DNA of 12,797 nucleotides from an uncultured Collinsella sp. (GTDB lineage: Bacteria > Actinomycetota > Coriobacteriia > Coriobacteriales > Coriobacteriaceae): NCBI GenBank assembly GCA_902474645.1, contig CABRWN010000043.1, forward strand, positions 1-12,797. The letters run 5' to 3'. The notes beneath the pieces were generated by a model that saw only the letters and a program-made list of their open reading frames with translations, ran no database searches and was not told the origin of the DNA. Shown here in pieces: positions 6,498 through 12,528 of this stretch (its first letter is position 1; each line of letters opens with the position of its first letter). Position numbers and translations under genes: made by a program.

Positions 6498-8099
6498 TCA
6501 CGCGCCCCCTTTCTGGACGAGCCCATCCAAGAGCTTCTCCGAAAACAGGTTGCCGTGACCCAGCTGCCCGTCGGGATCGAGCTGGAGCTTGAGCCGCGCC
6601 GACTCGACCATGGCCTCGTGACCGTACATCGTCTCTAAGAAGCCCGCCTTGATCTTGCCGACGCCGTGCTCGGCAGAAACGGCACCGCCCATAGCCGTTA
6701 CCTCCGCAGCCCACTGGGCAAACAGCTCGCCACCGCGACGGTAGTCCTGCGCATCGCGCGGCAGGATGTTCACATGCAGATGGTTGTTACCGATGTGCCC
6801 CCAGGCAGCAGATTCAAGCCCGCTTTCGGCCAGTGTGCGGCGATAGAGGGCCACGACATCGGCAAGGCGTGCATTGGGCACCGACATGTCCGAACCCAGT
6901 TTGGTAATGGTGGGATCCGTGCGGCGACGCTCGTCGATAAGCATATTGACGCTCTCGGGGACCGCATGGCGGAAGAACCGCTGGCACTCGCGATCAACCT
7001 CGGTGCGCGCGACCCATGTCGCATCGTCGCGGCCACCCGCAAACTCGAGCACCCATCCCAGGTGGTACAGTTCCTCGGTCGCCTGGGCCTCGTCATCGCA
7101 GTCGAGCTCCACGTAGACACAGACCTTGGCCTCTTTGTCGAGCGCCGGCAGCGAGGCAAACGCCGTCGACTGCTCGCGCTGGCGACGTAGAATATCCAGA
7201 GCACCAGCATCGAAGTACTCGATGGCGGCCGCATGGGACAGGACGGGGCGCACGGAATCGGTAAAGGACACGGCCTTGTCTTCGCTGTCAAAGAAACAGC
7301 TCACGCCCCAAACGACCGCAGGCGCCGCCTGCAGGGCAATCTCGAGCTCGGTGATGACGCCGATTGTGCCACACGCACCGATAAACAGATCGATGGCATC
7401 CATATCGTCAGCAACGAAATAGCCCGAAGCATTTTTGGTCTTGGGCATGGTGTAGCCAGGAAGATCGAGCTCGAGTGTGTGGCCCTCTGCCGTCACGAGC
7501 GACAGGTGACGGTCCTGGGCAAAAACCTCGCCGCGCTGAAGCTCAAGCAAATCGCCATCAGCCAGCGCGACGTGGAGTCCCGTGATATGCGGGCGCATGG
7601 GGCCGTAAGCGTAGCTGCGGGCGCCGGAGGCGTTACATGCCGCCATGCCGCCCAGACAGGCAGACGTCTCGGTGGGATCGGTGGGAAAGAACTGCTCGGG
7701 GGCCTCTTGAAACTCATCGTAGGCCTTAAGCGATGCCTGGTCCCAGTCAGCAGTCGGCAGCACCTTCTTGCTCAGCTGCTTGCGCAGCTCCGAGAGCACA
7801 ACGCCCGGCTCCACGCGCAGCAGAAATTGGCCTTGTTCATCGCGGCGAAGGCCCAAGTAGCGATTCATACGGGAAGTATTGAGGATATGCCCGCCGTGGG
7901 GCACGGCACCGGCGGCAAGGCCGGTTCGGGCGCCCTGAACCGTTACCGGGACACGCTCGGCATGGAGCTTTTCCAAAATGGCACGGACCTCGTCTTCCGT
8001 TGTCGGAAACGAGATGCTCGAGGCCTCGCCCGATGCGCGAGACTCATCGCGACCATACTCTTCGAACTCGTCGGTGAAGGGTTTGATGGTTGCAGACAC
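6498..8099 (-). CDS. FAD-linked 2-hydroxyacid dehydrogenase (LctD/GlcD family), probable lactate dehydrogenase subunit
   Basis: A 533-aa flavoprotein of the GlcD/D-lactate dehydrogenase type. The PCMH-type FAD-binding domain covers about 25-258, with QGARTGLAAGAVPHGG (55-70), FFPTDPTETSACLGGM (137-152), NASGARSYAYGPMRP (156-170) and GACGTIGVITE (241-251). The C-terminal FAD-oxidase domain contains WGHIGNNHLHVN (433-444) and SAEHGVGKIKAGF (475-487), which hold His residues typical of the substrate site. It is longer than usual relatives (about 460-500 aa), partly from a segment near 117-136. It is the first gene of the dehydrogenase-etfB-etfA unit. The start is GTG at 8099, with a run of six G about five bases before it. 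The neighbours imply electron transfer to an ETF rather than to oxygen or quinone. Lactate is the likely substrate by analogy with A. woodii; glycolate or other 2-hydroxyacids remain possible. No lactate permease or racemase is next to it. Confidence 0.82.
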   Translation of the reverse strand: MSATIKPFTDEFEEYGRDESRASGEASSISFPTTEDEVRAILEKLHAERVPVTVQGARTGLAAGAVPHGGHILNTSRMNRYLGLRRDEQGQFLLRVEPGVVLSELRKQLSKKVLPTADWDQASLKAYDEFQEAPEQFFPTDPTETSACLGGMAACNASGARSYAYGPMRPHITGLHVALADGDLLELQRGEVFAQDRHLSLVTAEGHTLELDLPGYTMPKTKNASGYFVADDMDAIDLFIGACGTIGVITELEIALQAAPAVVWGVSCFFDSEDKAVSFTDSVRPVLSHAAAIEYFDAGALDILRRQREQSTAFASLPALDKEAKVCVYVELDCDDEAQATEELYHLGWVLEFAGGRDDATWVARTEVDRECQRFFRHAVPESVNMLIDERRRTDPTITKLGSDMSVPNARLADVVALYRRTLAESGLESAAWGHIGNNHLHVNILPRDAQDYRRGGELFAQWAAEVTAMGGAVSAEHGVGKIKAGFLETMYGHEAMVESARLKLQLDPDGQLGHGNLFSEKLLDGLVQKGGA

Positions 8100-8352
8100 G
8101 CGAACCCCCCTTTAGCTAACTACAGTGTTTGCAGGGAGATGTTACCGCATCGTTTCGTCGACGTGTTCGAGACCGTCTCCATAATTGGCGTTTTTTACGT
8201 TCGTGCAATTCGGCGAGCGGCTTGATTTCCTCGGCAGACGATGCTTTTGACACATATGGCCCCGCCGTCGCCGACCGCGTGATTGTCGCTCGAAAAAAGT
8301 TGGAGTATTTTTTGCCGCCTTTTACCTGCGGAGACACCAATCCGTCAAGCAT

Positions 8353-8370
8353 TTGGTCAGAAATTGGTCA
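8353..8370. repeat. Tandem TTGGTCA direct repeat, one helical turn apart
   Basis: TTGGTCA occurs at 8353-8359 and again at 8364-8370, an 11-bp period that places both copies on the same face of the helix. This is typical of operator half-sites bound by a tandem or dimeric regulator. It lies about 75 bp before the first envelope-cluster gene and about 255 bp before the dehydrogenase gene. Confidence 0.45.
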
Positions 8371-8399
8371 AGTAGCGGCTGATACCGTCGGCATCGACA

Positions 8400-8423
8400 G
8401 CCAAAACCGATAGAAGTTTTGGC
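8400..8423. repeat. 8-bp inverted repeat in the leader of the envelope cluster
   Basis: GCCAAAAC (8400-8407) and GTTTTGGC (8416-8423) form a perfect inverted repeat around an 8-nt centre. It ends 21 bp before the ATG at 8445, just ahead of the ribosome binding site. It could be an operator or an mRNA hairpin that affects translation initiation. Confidence 0.4.
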
Positions 8424-8444
8424 CCCAGAAGCAGGGAGGTTCCC

Positions 8445-8741
8445 ATGGCATATTACTGGCCCCAGTACGGCATCGCCATCGAAGTCGACGACGATCCCCA
8501 TCTCCTGCCTTTCGACGAAGAGGCATTCCCCGACACGGCGGTCTACCACGTCACAACCGATGTGATCTGCGACCCCGAGTCGTTCTCGGCGCTCGCCCAC
8601 CACATCGCGCATATCCACGACATCGAGCTCCCTCCCGACTTCGACGAGCTCGTCTACTCGCGCCGCCTGATGCTTCACATGCTCTTTGGAGCGGACCCGT
8701 CCACCTTTGCGCGCATCTATACCGCCAAGGATGCCGCATGA
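8445..8741 (+). CDS. Small acidic hypothetical protein
   Basis: A 98-aa protein of unknown function. It has no signal peptide and no membrane segment, so it is probably cytosolic. It is acidic, with an Asp/Glu-rich first third (EVDDDPH near 13-19, FDEEAFPD near 23-30) and a His-rich stretch AHHIAHIHD near 51-59 followed by ELPPDFDELV. AGGGAGG lies five bases before the ATG, a strong ribosome binding site. Its stop overlaps the start of the next gene by 4 nt (ATGA), so the two are almost certainly translated together. First position in the envelope cluster suggests a role in its expression or assembly, but this is only inference; no family was recognised. Confidence 0.75.
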   Translation: MAYYWPQYGIAIEVDDDPHLLPFDEEAFPDTAVYHVTTDVICDPESFSALAHHIAHIHDIELPPDFDELVYSRRLMLHMLFGADPSTFARIYTAKDAA

Positions 8742-9247
8742 GCGCGAAGAGGCCACCCCACTTTGTAGGCCTGGGTCGTCGCAAGAAGCTCATCGTTGCC
8801 TGTTTGGCCATCGTCTGCGCCCTTGTCGCCGTAGGACTATACGCTTGGCAGTCGCAGCCCGTACCCGAGGCGGGCGCTTCGGTTACGACGGCCGAGGGCA
8901 AAACGCGTCAGGAAATCCAAGATGAGCTCGACGCCATCGTCCGCGACAACATGATGACGATTTCGGTCGCGCCGGTCGCTCAGCTGCAGGAGGACGGCAA
9001 GCTGCGCGTCAACGTGCAAAACGTCCAAGACAATAAATTTCCCCAGCGATTCCGCGTCATCCAAAACGACGAGACCATGTACGAATCCGGTGTGGTCGAG
9101 ACCGGCAAGACAATCGAGACGTGCCCCGCCGGCGACATCAAAGAAGGCGAGGCGTACATCGAGATCCAGGCACTCGATGCCAAGACCCTCGACAGCCACG
9201 GCAATCCGACACGTGTCAAGGTGCGGGTTGAGCAAGCCGAGAACTAG
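8738..9247 (+). CDS. Single-pass membrane-anchored extracellular protein
   Basis: A 169-aa protein with a short basic N-terminus (GRRKK near 13-17), one hydrophobic segment at about 18-37, and an extracellular part. After a linker and a helical stretch (EIQDELDAIVRDNMM, 59-73), the remainder (about 74-166) has the alternating pattern of a beta-sandwich. The segments include LRVNVQNVQDNKF, the Tyr-containing DETMYESGVVETGKTI and a final strand VKVRVEQ. Such Ig-like membrane-tethered domains occur beside secreted surface proteins in other Gram-positives. It has one extracytoplasmic Cys at 129. Translation is coupled to the previous gene by the ATGA overlap, and AAGGA lies seven bases upstream of the ATG. 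A scaffold or anchoring role for the secreted proteins encoded next is inference. Confidence 0.78.
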   Translation: MSAKRPPHFVGLGRRKKLIVACLAIVCALVAVGLYAWQSQPVPEAGASVTTAEGKTRQEIQDELDAIVRDNMMTISVAPVAQLQEDGKLRVNVQNVQDNKFPQRFRVIQNDETMYESGVVETGKTIETCPAGDIKEGEAYIEIQALDAKTLDSHGNPTRVKVRVEQAEN

Positions 9248-9300
9248 CTTTTCCGGCCGACGCGGCACCGCACGCAATTCACCAGCATTCGTCCAATCAT

Positions 9301-9317
9301 CGCGGGGACGGCCCGCG
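9301..9317 (+). repeat. GC-rich hairpin in the leader of the secreted-protein gene
   Basis: CGCGGG (9301-9306) and CCCGCG (9312-9317) form a stable short stem with a 5-nt loop. It ends 20 bp before the ATG at 9338, with AAAGGAA in between. No T-tract follows, so termination is unlikely; a leader structure or processing site between the membrane-protein and secreted-protein genes fits better. Confidence 0.4.
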
Positions 9318-9337
9318 GAGAATAGAAAGGAACGACC

Positions 9338-9937
9338 ATGGACATCACCAGGAACATGAACGGAGCCAGAGCGCTCGTCGTGGGCGCAGGGCTCGCGCTC
9401 GCGCTCGCAATGGGCACTGCCCCGACGCCAGCTATGGCGGCCGGGCGCGTTGGAACCACGAAAGTAATGGTCAGGACCGAGATCGACAACGTTGAGTTCA
9501 AAGTTCCGACGGTTATTCCCTTCGTCGCCAAGGCCGACGGCACGCTTCAGGGCCCCTCAGAAGACGCGACCACCATCGACAATCATTCGGCCTACGGCAT
9601 CCATGTCACTAACATGAAGATCGACGCCATGAACACCTGGACCATTGCCGCCGACGCCAAGGCCGGAACCGCGCAGAACTCCATCGACTTTAAGGTCGGC
9701 CCCGACGGCGCACTCCAGAACGCCAGCGCCGCAATGCAGGGGACGGGCCTCGATCTTTCCAAGAACGCAGCCTTCGACATGGGCTACCAGGGCATTGCCG
9801 GCGGCACGGACAAAATTAAGCTCAAGACAAGCGGAAACGTCGCCCGCGTCACGCGCGACATCTTCCGCGTAACCGGCGAAGGCGATCAGGTTGCAACGAT
9901 CACCTGGACGGTCGAGCCCGGTGCGCACACGGCATAA
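9338..9937 (+). CDS. Secreted WxL-like surface protein
   Basis: A 199-aa protein with a signal peptide (hydrophobic core about 11-27, probable cleavage after the AMA at 32-34). The mature part is beta-rich and low in charge. It has PTVIPFVAKADGTLQGP near 57-73, then DNHSAYGIHVTNMKID leading into NTWTIAAD (WTI at 101-103), a Gly/Ala-rich middle, and a C-terminal strand ATITWTVEPG (WTV at 190-192). The two W-T-aliphatic motifs, the second in the last strand, resemble the paired WxL motifs of Firmicutes WxL proteins, which bind peptidoglycan non-covalently. The Leu is replaced by Ile or Val, so this is an analogy or a distant relation, not a firm assignment. It has no membrane anchor, no sortase signal and no Cys in the mature part. 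AAAGGAA precedes the ATG, and the gene overlaps the next one by 17 nt. Confidence 0.78.
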   Translation: MDITRNMNGARALVVGAGLALALAMGTAPTPAMAAGRVGTTKVMVRTEIDNVEFKVPTVIPFVAKADGTLQGPSEDATTIDNHSAYGIHVTNMKIDAMNTWTIAADAKAGTAQNSIDFKVGPDGALQNASAAMQGTGLDLSKNAAFDMGYQGIAGGTDKIKLKTSGNVARVTRDIFRVTGEGDQVATITWTVEPGAHTA

Positions 9938-10202
9938 GGCCGTCGCCCTGGCCGCCGCCGTCAGCATCCTAGCGTTTGGGCCAGCCATGGCCTTTGCCCA
10001 GCAAGAACAGGCGCAGGCCGCCACGCAAGTGACGGTCAACCTCTCGGAGCTCGACCGCGGCGACCGCGAGGAACCGTTGGCGCAGACAGGCGACAAACGA
10101 TGGCTCTTGGCAGCAGGCGCCGCAGCAGCAGGCGCGGGAACCGCCGGCCTCGGTCTGCACATCAAACGCAGCCAGAAACAAAACACGGACAGGCCGCGCT
10201 AA
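9921..10202 (+). CDS. Small sortase-type surface protein with LAQTG signal
   Basis: A 93-aa precursor. It starts RTRHK, then has a signal-peptide core (about 7-20) with likely cleavage at PAMA-FA or AFA-Q (24-26). A short mature region of about 25-30 residues follows, and then a complete sorting signal: LAQTG (53-57), a hydrophobic Gly/Ala helix (about 61-79) and a basic tail IKRSQK. LAQTG departs from LPxTG by Ala for Pro, as seen with some sortase classes. The GTG at 9921 is chosen because it puts the signal peptide at the very N-terminus; an ATG at 9891 in the same frame would add ten residues deeper inside the previous gene. The start overlaps the previous gene by 17 nt in another frame. 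Small LPxTG proteins are regular members of WxL-type operons. No sortase gene is in the window. Confidence 0.75.
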   Translation: MRTRHKAVALAAAVSILAFGPAMAFAQQEQAQAATQVTVNLSELDRGDREEPLAQTGDKRWLLAAGAAAAGAGTAGLGLHIKRSQKQNTDRPR

Positions 10203-10220
10203 ATTAACTAAGGAGACCCC

Positions 10221-11651
10221 ATGGCATCGAAGAACCTTTTGCCCGTCGTCGCACTCTGCGGCGCACTCGCAACCGGAACGCCTGTCGCCGCTTGGGCGAC
10301 TCCCGTCATGGCAGACTCCTTACCAGCAGCCCTAAGTTCCGCACCAAATCCGTCGAGTGCCATTGCGTGCAAGCGTTTTTCGATCGCACAGGCCGCAATC
10401 TCAACCGCAGGATGCCTTCGTCGTAATACGGACGGCTCGATAGTCGTGGATATCAATCGTTCGAACAAGGCAAACGGCTCCCAGGCGGGGTGCGCCGTCT
10501 GCACGTGGCGCTCGGTTGTGCTCGACGCAGATGGCAATCCGTGCGATTTGGAGTTGCGCATCGACATCGCTTCGGTCGATGACTCGGCGAACGGAGCGAA
10601 GGTCGCCTTCGACGGTACGTTTTTTGAGAAAGGAGGCGGTATATGTCTGGGCTGCGCCGCCGCGAATGCAGATGATGCGCAGCCCACCCTCTCATTCACG
10701 GCATCGTTGCGGCTGACCAAAGCCGGTACCGATGCCATCGCGGCGGGAGAAGCGTCCCTGCTGTTCTACGCCGTCAGCACCAAAGACACAGACGCTCATT
10801 TCGAGAAGCCAGCCGGATCACTCAGCCTTACACGAGGGATAGAGGCAGGCCCTATTGAAATCGATGCCCACGCGCAAAGCAGGCAACGCATTCTTGCCGA
10901 CCCGGCGCTTCTCGAAATGGAGTGGAACGGATCCGGAGCCATCGGAATTCTTCCTTCCGCGCTTGACGCCAAGACGCTCCCCTCAAACGACGAACCCATC
11001 AACGCAACCATACAAGAAGAGAGCGCGGACAAAGAAGCAGGTGCGGGCGACACGCCGTCGCCGACAAACAGCGTCCCAGCTTCTTTCGAAGCACCGAATG
11101 GGCCCGCTACCGATTCAAACGATCCCGAGCTCGCAGACAGTCCGGGGCTTGCTGATCCTCAAGAGATCGATGAAGGTAACTGCTGCGTGCTTGCCGCGCT
11201 CGACCACACAGAGGTCATCGACGCTGCGAACATCGAAGTTGCCGCCGCCAATCAGCCCGTCCGCAAGTCGGCCATCATCGCATTTCCTGAATCCATCGAA
11301 GTCGTCTTTTTGCCATCGGGCGAGGTCGTGGCCCCAACACTGCTCACCTTGTTGGGCGCCAAGAATACTAGAAACGAAATTAAAAAGGTCACGGTTGTCG
11401 ACCCTGCAACGACCGCCAAGCTGCGTCTATACGCCGTTGCTCCAGACGGAGGCAAGACCTTGGAATTCGATGGCGACACACTCCTAGCCTGGCGACGTCT
11501 GGACATTATGCAAGACGTCTCGTATCAGATCGAGCTCGAAGGGTTTGATCGTGCCCGCGATGCCAATATCATCGCCGCGGCTATTGAATTCCCGCAGCGG
11601 CTTATGACACTGCGCTTTGAATACTATCCCTATGTCCCGACAACCACCTGA
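10221..11651 (+). CDS. Large secreted surface protein with CxxC motifs
   Basis: A 476-aa exported protein of unknown function. The signal peptide has a hydrophobic core at 5-25 and a probable cut after VMA (31). A beta-rich region (about 70-245) holds CAVC (91-94) and CLGC (142-145), plus Cys50, 65 and 108. A low-complexity linker rich in Asp, Glu, Pro, Ser and Ala follows (about 250-318). A vicinal Cys pair lies at 321-322. A C-terminal beta-rich domain (about 348-471) ends in a strand TLRFEYYPY. That last domain has the same layout as the 199-aa secreted protein (a G-x-V/L-containing turn, N/S-rich turn, closing strand), but lacks the Trp motifs. No membrane anchor or sortase signal is seen, so it may be held at the surface by the other cluster products. 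AAGGAG lies five bases before the ATG. It is the last gene of the cluster. Confidence 0.78.
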   Translation: MASKNLLPVVALCGALATGTPVAAWATPVMADSLPAALSSAPNPSSAIACKRFSIAQAAISTAGCLRRNTDGSIVVDINRSNKANGSQAGCAVCTWRSVVLDADGNPCDLELRIDIASVDDSANGAKVAFDGTFFEKGGGICLGCAAANADDAQPTLSFTASLRLTKAGTDAIAAGEASLLFYAVSTKDTDAHFEKPAGSLSLTRGIEAGPIEIDAHAQSRQRILADPALLEMEWNGSGAIGILPSALDAKTLPSNDEPINATIQEESADKEAGAGDTPSPTNSVPASFEAPNGPATDSNDPELADSPGLADPQEIDEGNCCVLAALDHTEVIDAANIEVAAANQPVRKSAIIAFPESIEVVFLPSGEVVAPTLLTLLGAKNTRNEIKKVTVVDPATTAKLRLYAVAPDGGKTLEFDGDTLLAWRRLDIMQDVSYQIELEGFDRARDANIIAAAIEFPQRLMTLRFEYYPYVPTTT

Positions 11652-11674
11652 GGCTTAAATGCTGCGCACCATCC

Positions 11675-11700
11675 CTAATACCACTTATATAACGTATTAG
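11675..11700. repeat. AT-rich interrupted palindrome between the envelope cluster and the DUF554 gene
   Basis: CTAATAC (11675-11681) and GTATTAG (11694-11700) are perfect inverted arms 12 bp apart, with TTATATAA in the centre. In a GC-rich genome this AT-rich block stands out. It could be an operator or part of a promoter for the DUF554 gene, about 70 bp downstream. A terminator is less likely because the stem is AT-rich and no T-tract follows. Confidence 0.4.
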
Positions 11701-11730
11701 ATGAGTCGCGATGTGTCTCGCATTTCGTTC

Positions 11731-11739
11731 TGCTACGAT
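11731..11739 (+). promoter_or_regulatory. Possible extended -10 promoter for the DUF554 gene
   Basis: TGCTACGAT is an extended -10 element (TGn plus TACGAT) about 30 bp before the ATG at 11770. No strong -35 is visible. It matches the TGCTATGAT words ahead of the cyclase gene and the gene at 12575. Confidence 0.45.
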
Positions 11740-11759
11740 TGCCACGTTGGCATCAATAC

Positions 11760-11766
11760 AGGAGGG
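11760..11766 (+). promoter_or_regulatory. Ribosome binding site that sets the DUF554 start
   Basis: AGGAGGG lies three bases before the ATG at 11770, a near-perfect match to the anti-Shine-Dalgarno sequence. It supports this start over the in-frame ATG at 11701. Confidence 0.75.
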
Positions 11767-11769
11767 CTC

Positions 11770-12486
11770 ATGCCGGGCTTGGGGACAATCATCAACGTTG
11801 TGCTTTTAGTTGCGGGCGGTCTTTTGGGATTAGTGGGCGGCCGCTTCATTACACCGCGCATCCAAGACACGCTCATGAAAGCATCGGGGCTGTGCGTCCT
11901 GTTTATCGGCCTGGGCGGCACCATGCAAAAGATGCTCATCATCGATGGGAAGGCACTGGCGACCACTGGTACCACCATGCTCATTGTCTCGTTCGCCCTC
12001 GGCTCGCTCATCGGCGAGGCCATCAACTTGGAGGCCGCCATTGAAAACCTTGGCGAATGGCTCAAGCGCAAAACCGGCAGCGAGGGCGATAACGAGTTCA
12101 CCAACGCTTTTGTCTCGACTTCACTCACCGTGTGTATCGGCGCCATGGCCATTGTGGGATCGATCCAGGACGGCCTGCTCGGCGACTGGTCCACGCTTGC
12201 CCTCAAGGGCGCGCTGGACTGCATCATCGTCTGCACCATGACGGCGTCGCTTGGCCGCGGCTGCATTTTCTCCGCCCTGCCCGTCGCCGTGTTCCAGGGG
12301 ACGATCACGCTGTTTGCCGGCGCACTCTCCCCCATCATGACTACGGCAGCCCTCGACAGCCTTTCGCTCGTAGGCTCCATGCTCATCTTCTGCGTCGGCG
12401 TCAACCTCATCCGTCCTCAGACCTTCCGCACGGCCAATATGCTCCCCTCCGTCGTCATCGCCGTCATCTACGCCCTCCTGTTCTAA
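11770..12486 (+). CDS. DUF554 family membrane protein (YdfK/YqgA-like)
   Basis: A 238-aa integral membrane protein of the DUF554 family (relatives include B. subtilis YdfK and E. coli YqgA, of similar length). It has about six to seven hydrophobic segments. Visible family features are the N-terminal GLGTIINVVLLVAGGLLGLVGG, LFIGLGGTMQKM near 44-55, SFALGSLIGEAINLE near 76-90, FVSTSLTVCIGAMAIVGSIQDGL near 111-133, and FCVGVNLI near 215-222. The molecular function is not established; a transport role is often suggested. The ATG at 11770 is chosen because AGGAGGG lies just before it. An upstream in-frame ATG at 11701 would add 23 residues unlike a DUF554 N-terminus and would run through the putative promoter. 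It looks monocistronic. Confidence 0.88.
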   Translation: MPGLGTIINVVLLVAGGLLGLVGGRFITPRIQDTLMKASGLCVLFIGLGGTMQKMLIIDGKALATTGTTMLIVSFALGSLIGEAINLEAAIENLGEWLKRKTGSEGDNEFTNAFVSTSLTVCIGAMAIVGSIQDGLLGDWSTLALKGALDCIIVCTMTASLGRGCIFSALPVAVFQGTITLFAGALSPIMTTAALDSLSLVGSMLIFCVGVNLIRPQTFRTANMLPSVVIAVIYALLF

Positions 12487-12500
12487 ATCTATCTACGCAG

Positions 12501-12528
12501 CAGCATCTCGAACACCTGTTTGATGCTG
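12501..12528. repeat. 7-bp inverted repeat after the DUF554 gene
   Basis: CAGCATC (12501-12507) and GATGCTG (12522-12528) are inverted arms around a 14-nt centre. The right arm directly abuts the TGCTATGAT element. It could be a weak terminator for the DUF554 gene or an operator next to the following promoter; no T-tract follows. Confidence 0.35.

Larger units (their letters stand above)
8100..8444. other. 345-nt stretch with no convincing gene
   Basis: This gap between divergent units must carry the promoters for the dehydrogenase operon (minus) and the envelope cluster (plus). It has A/T runs near 8190, 8294 and 8311, an interrupted palindrome GAGAC-C-GTCTC at 8169-8179, tandem TTGGTCA repeats, and an inverted repeat close to 8445. 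Open frames exist on both strands (8116-8352 minus, 78 codons; 8129-8413 plus, 94 codons), but neither has a ribosome binding site or recognisable motifs. It is long for a simple promoter region and could be a leader RNA, a dispersed repeat or a decayed gene; nothing here decides. Confidence 0.5.

Noticed and set aside
7233..8225. 330-codon plus-strand frame opposite the dehydrogenase gene
   Set aside because: Its translation is shadow-like, rich in Arg, His and Gly, without motifs. The minus strand encodes a well-supported FAD dehydrogenase over the same bases.
8116..8352. Minus-strand 78-codon frame in the gap before the dehydrogenase operon
   Set aside because: No ribosome binding site precedes its ATG, composition is basic and shadow-like, and no motif is recognisable. 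Kept only as a possible dispersed repeat or decayed gene in the intergenic entry.
9338..10202. Ribosomal frameshift fusing the WxL-like protein to the LAQTG signal
   Set aside because: The LAQTG frame has its own full signal peptide right after the overlap, and no slippery heptamer is seen near the stop, so two separate proteins are more likely.
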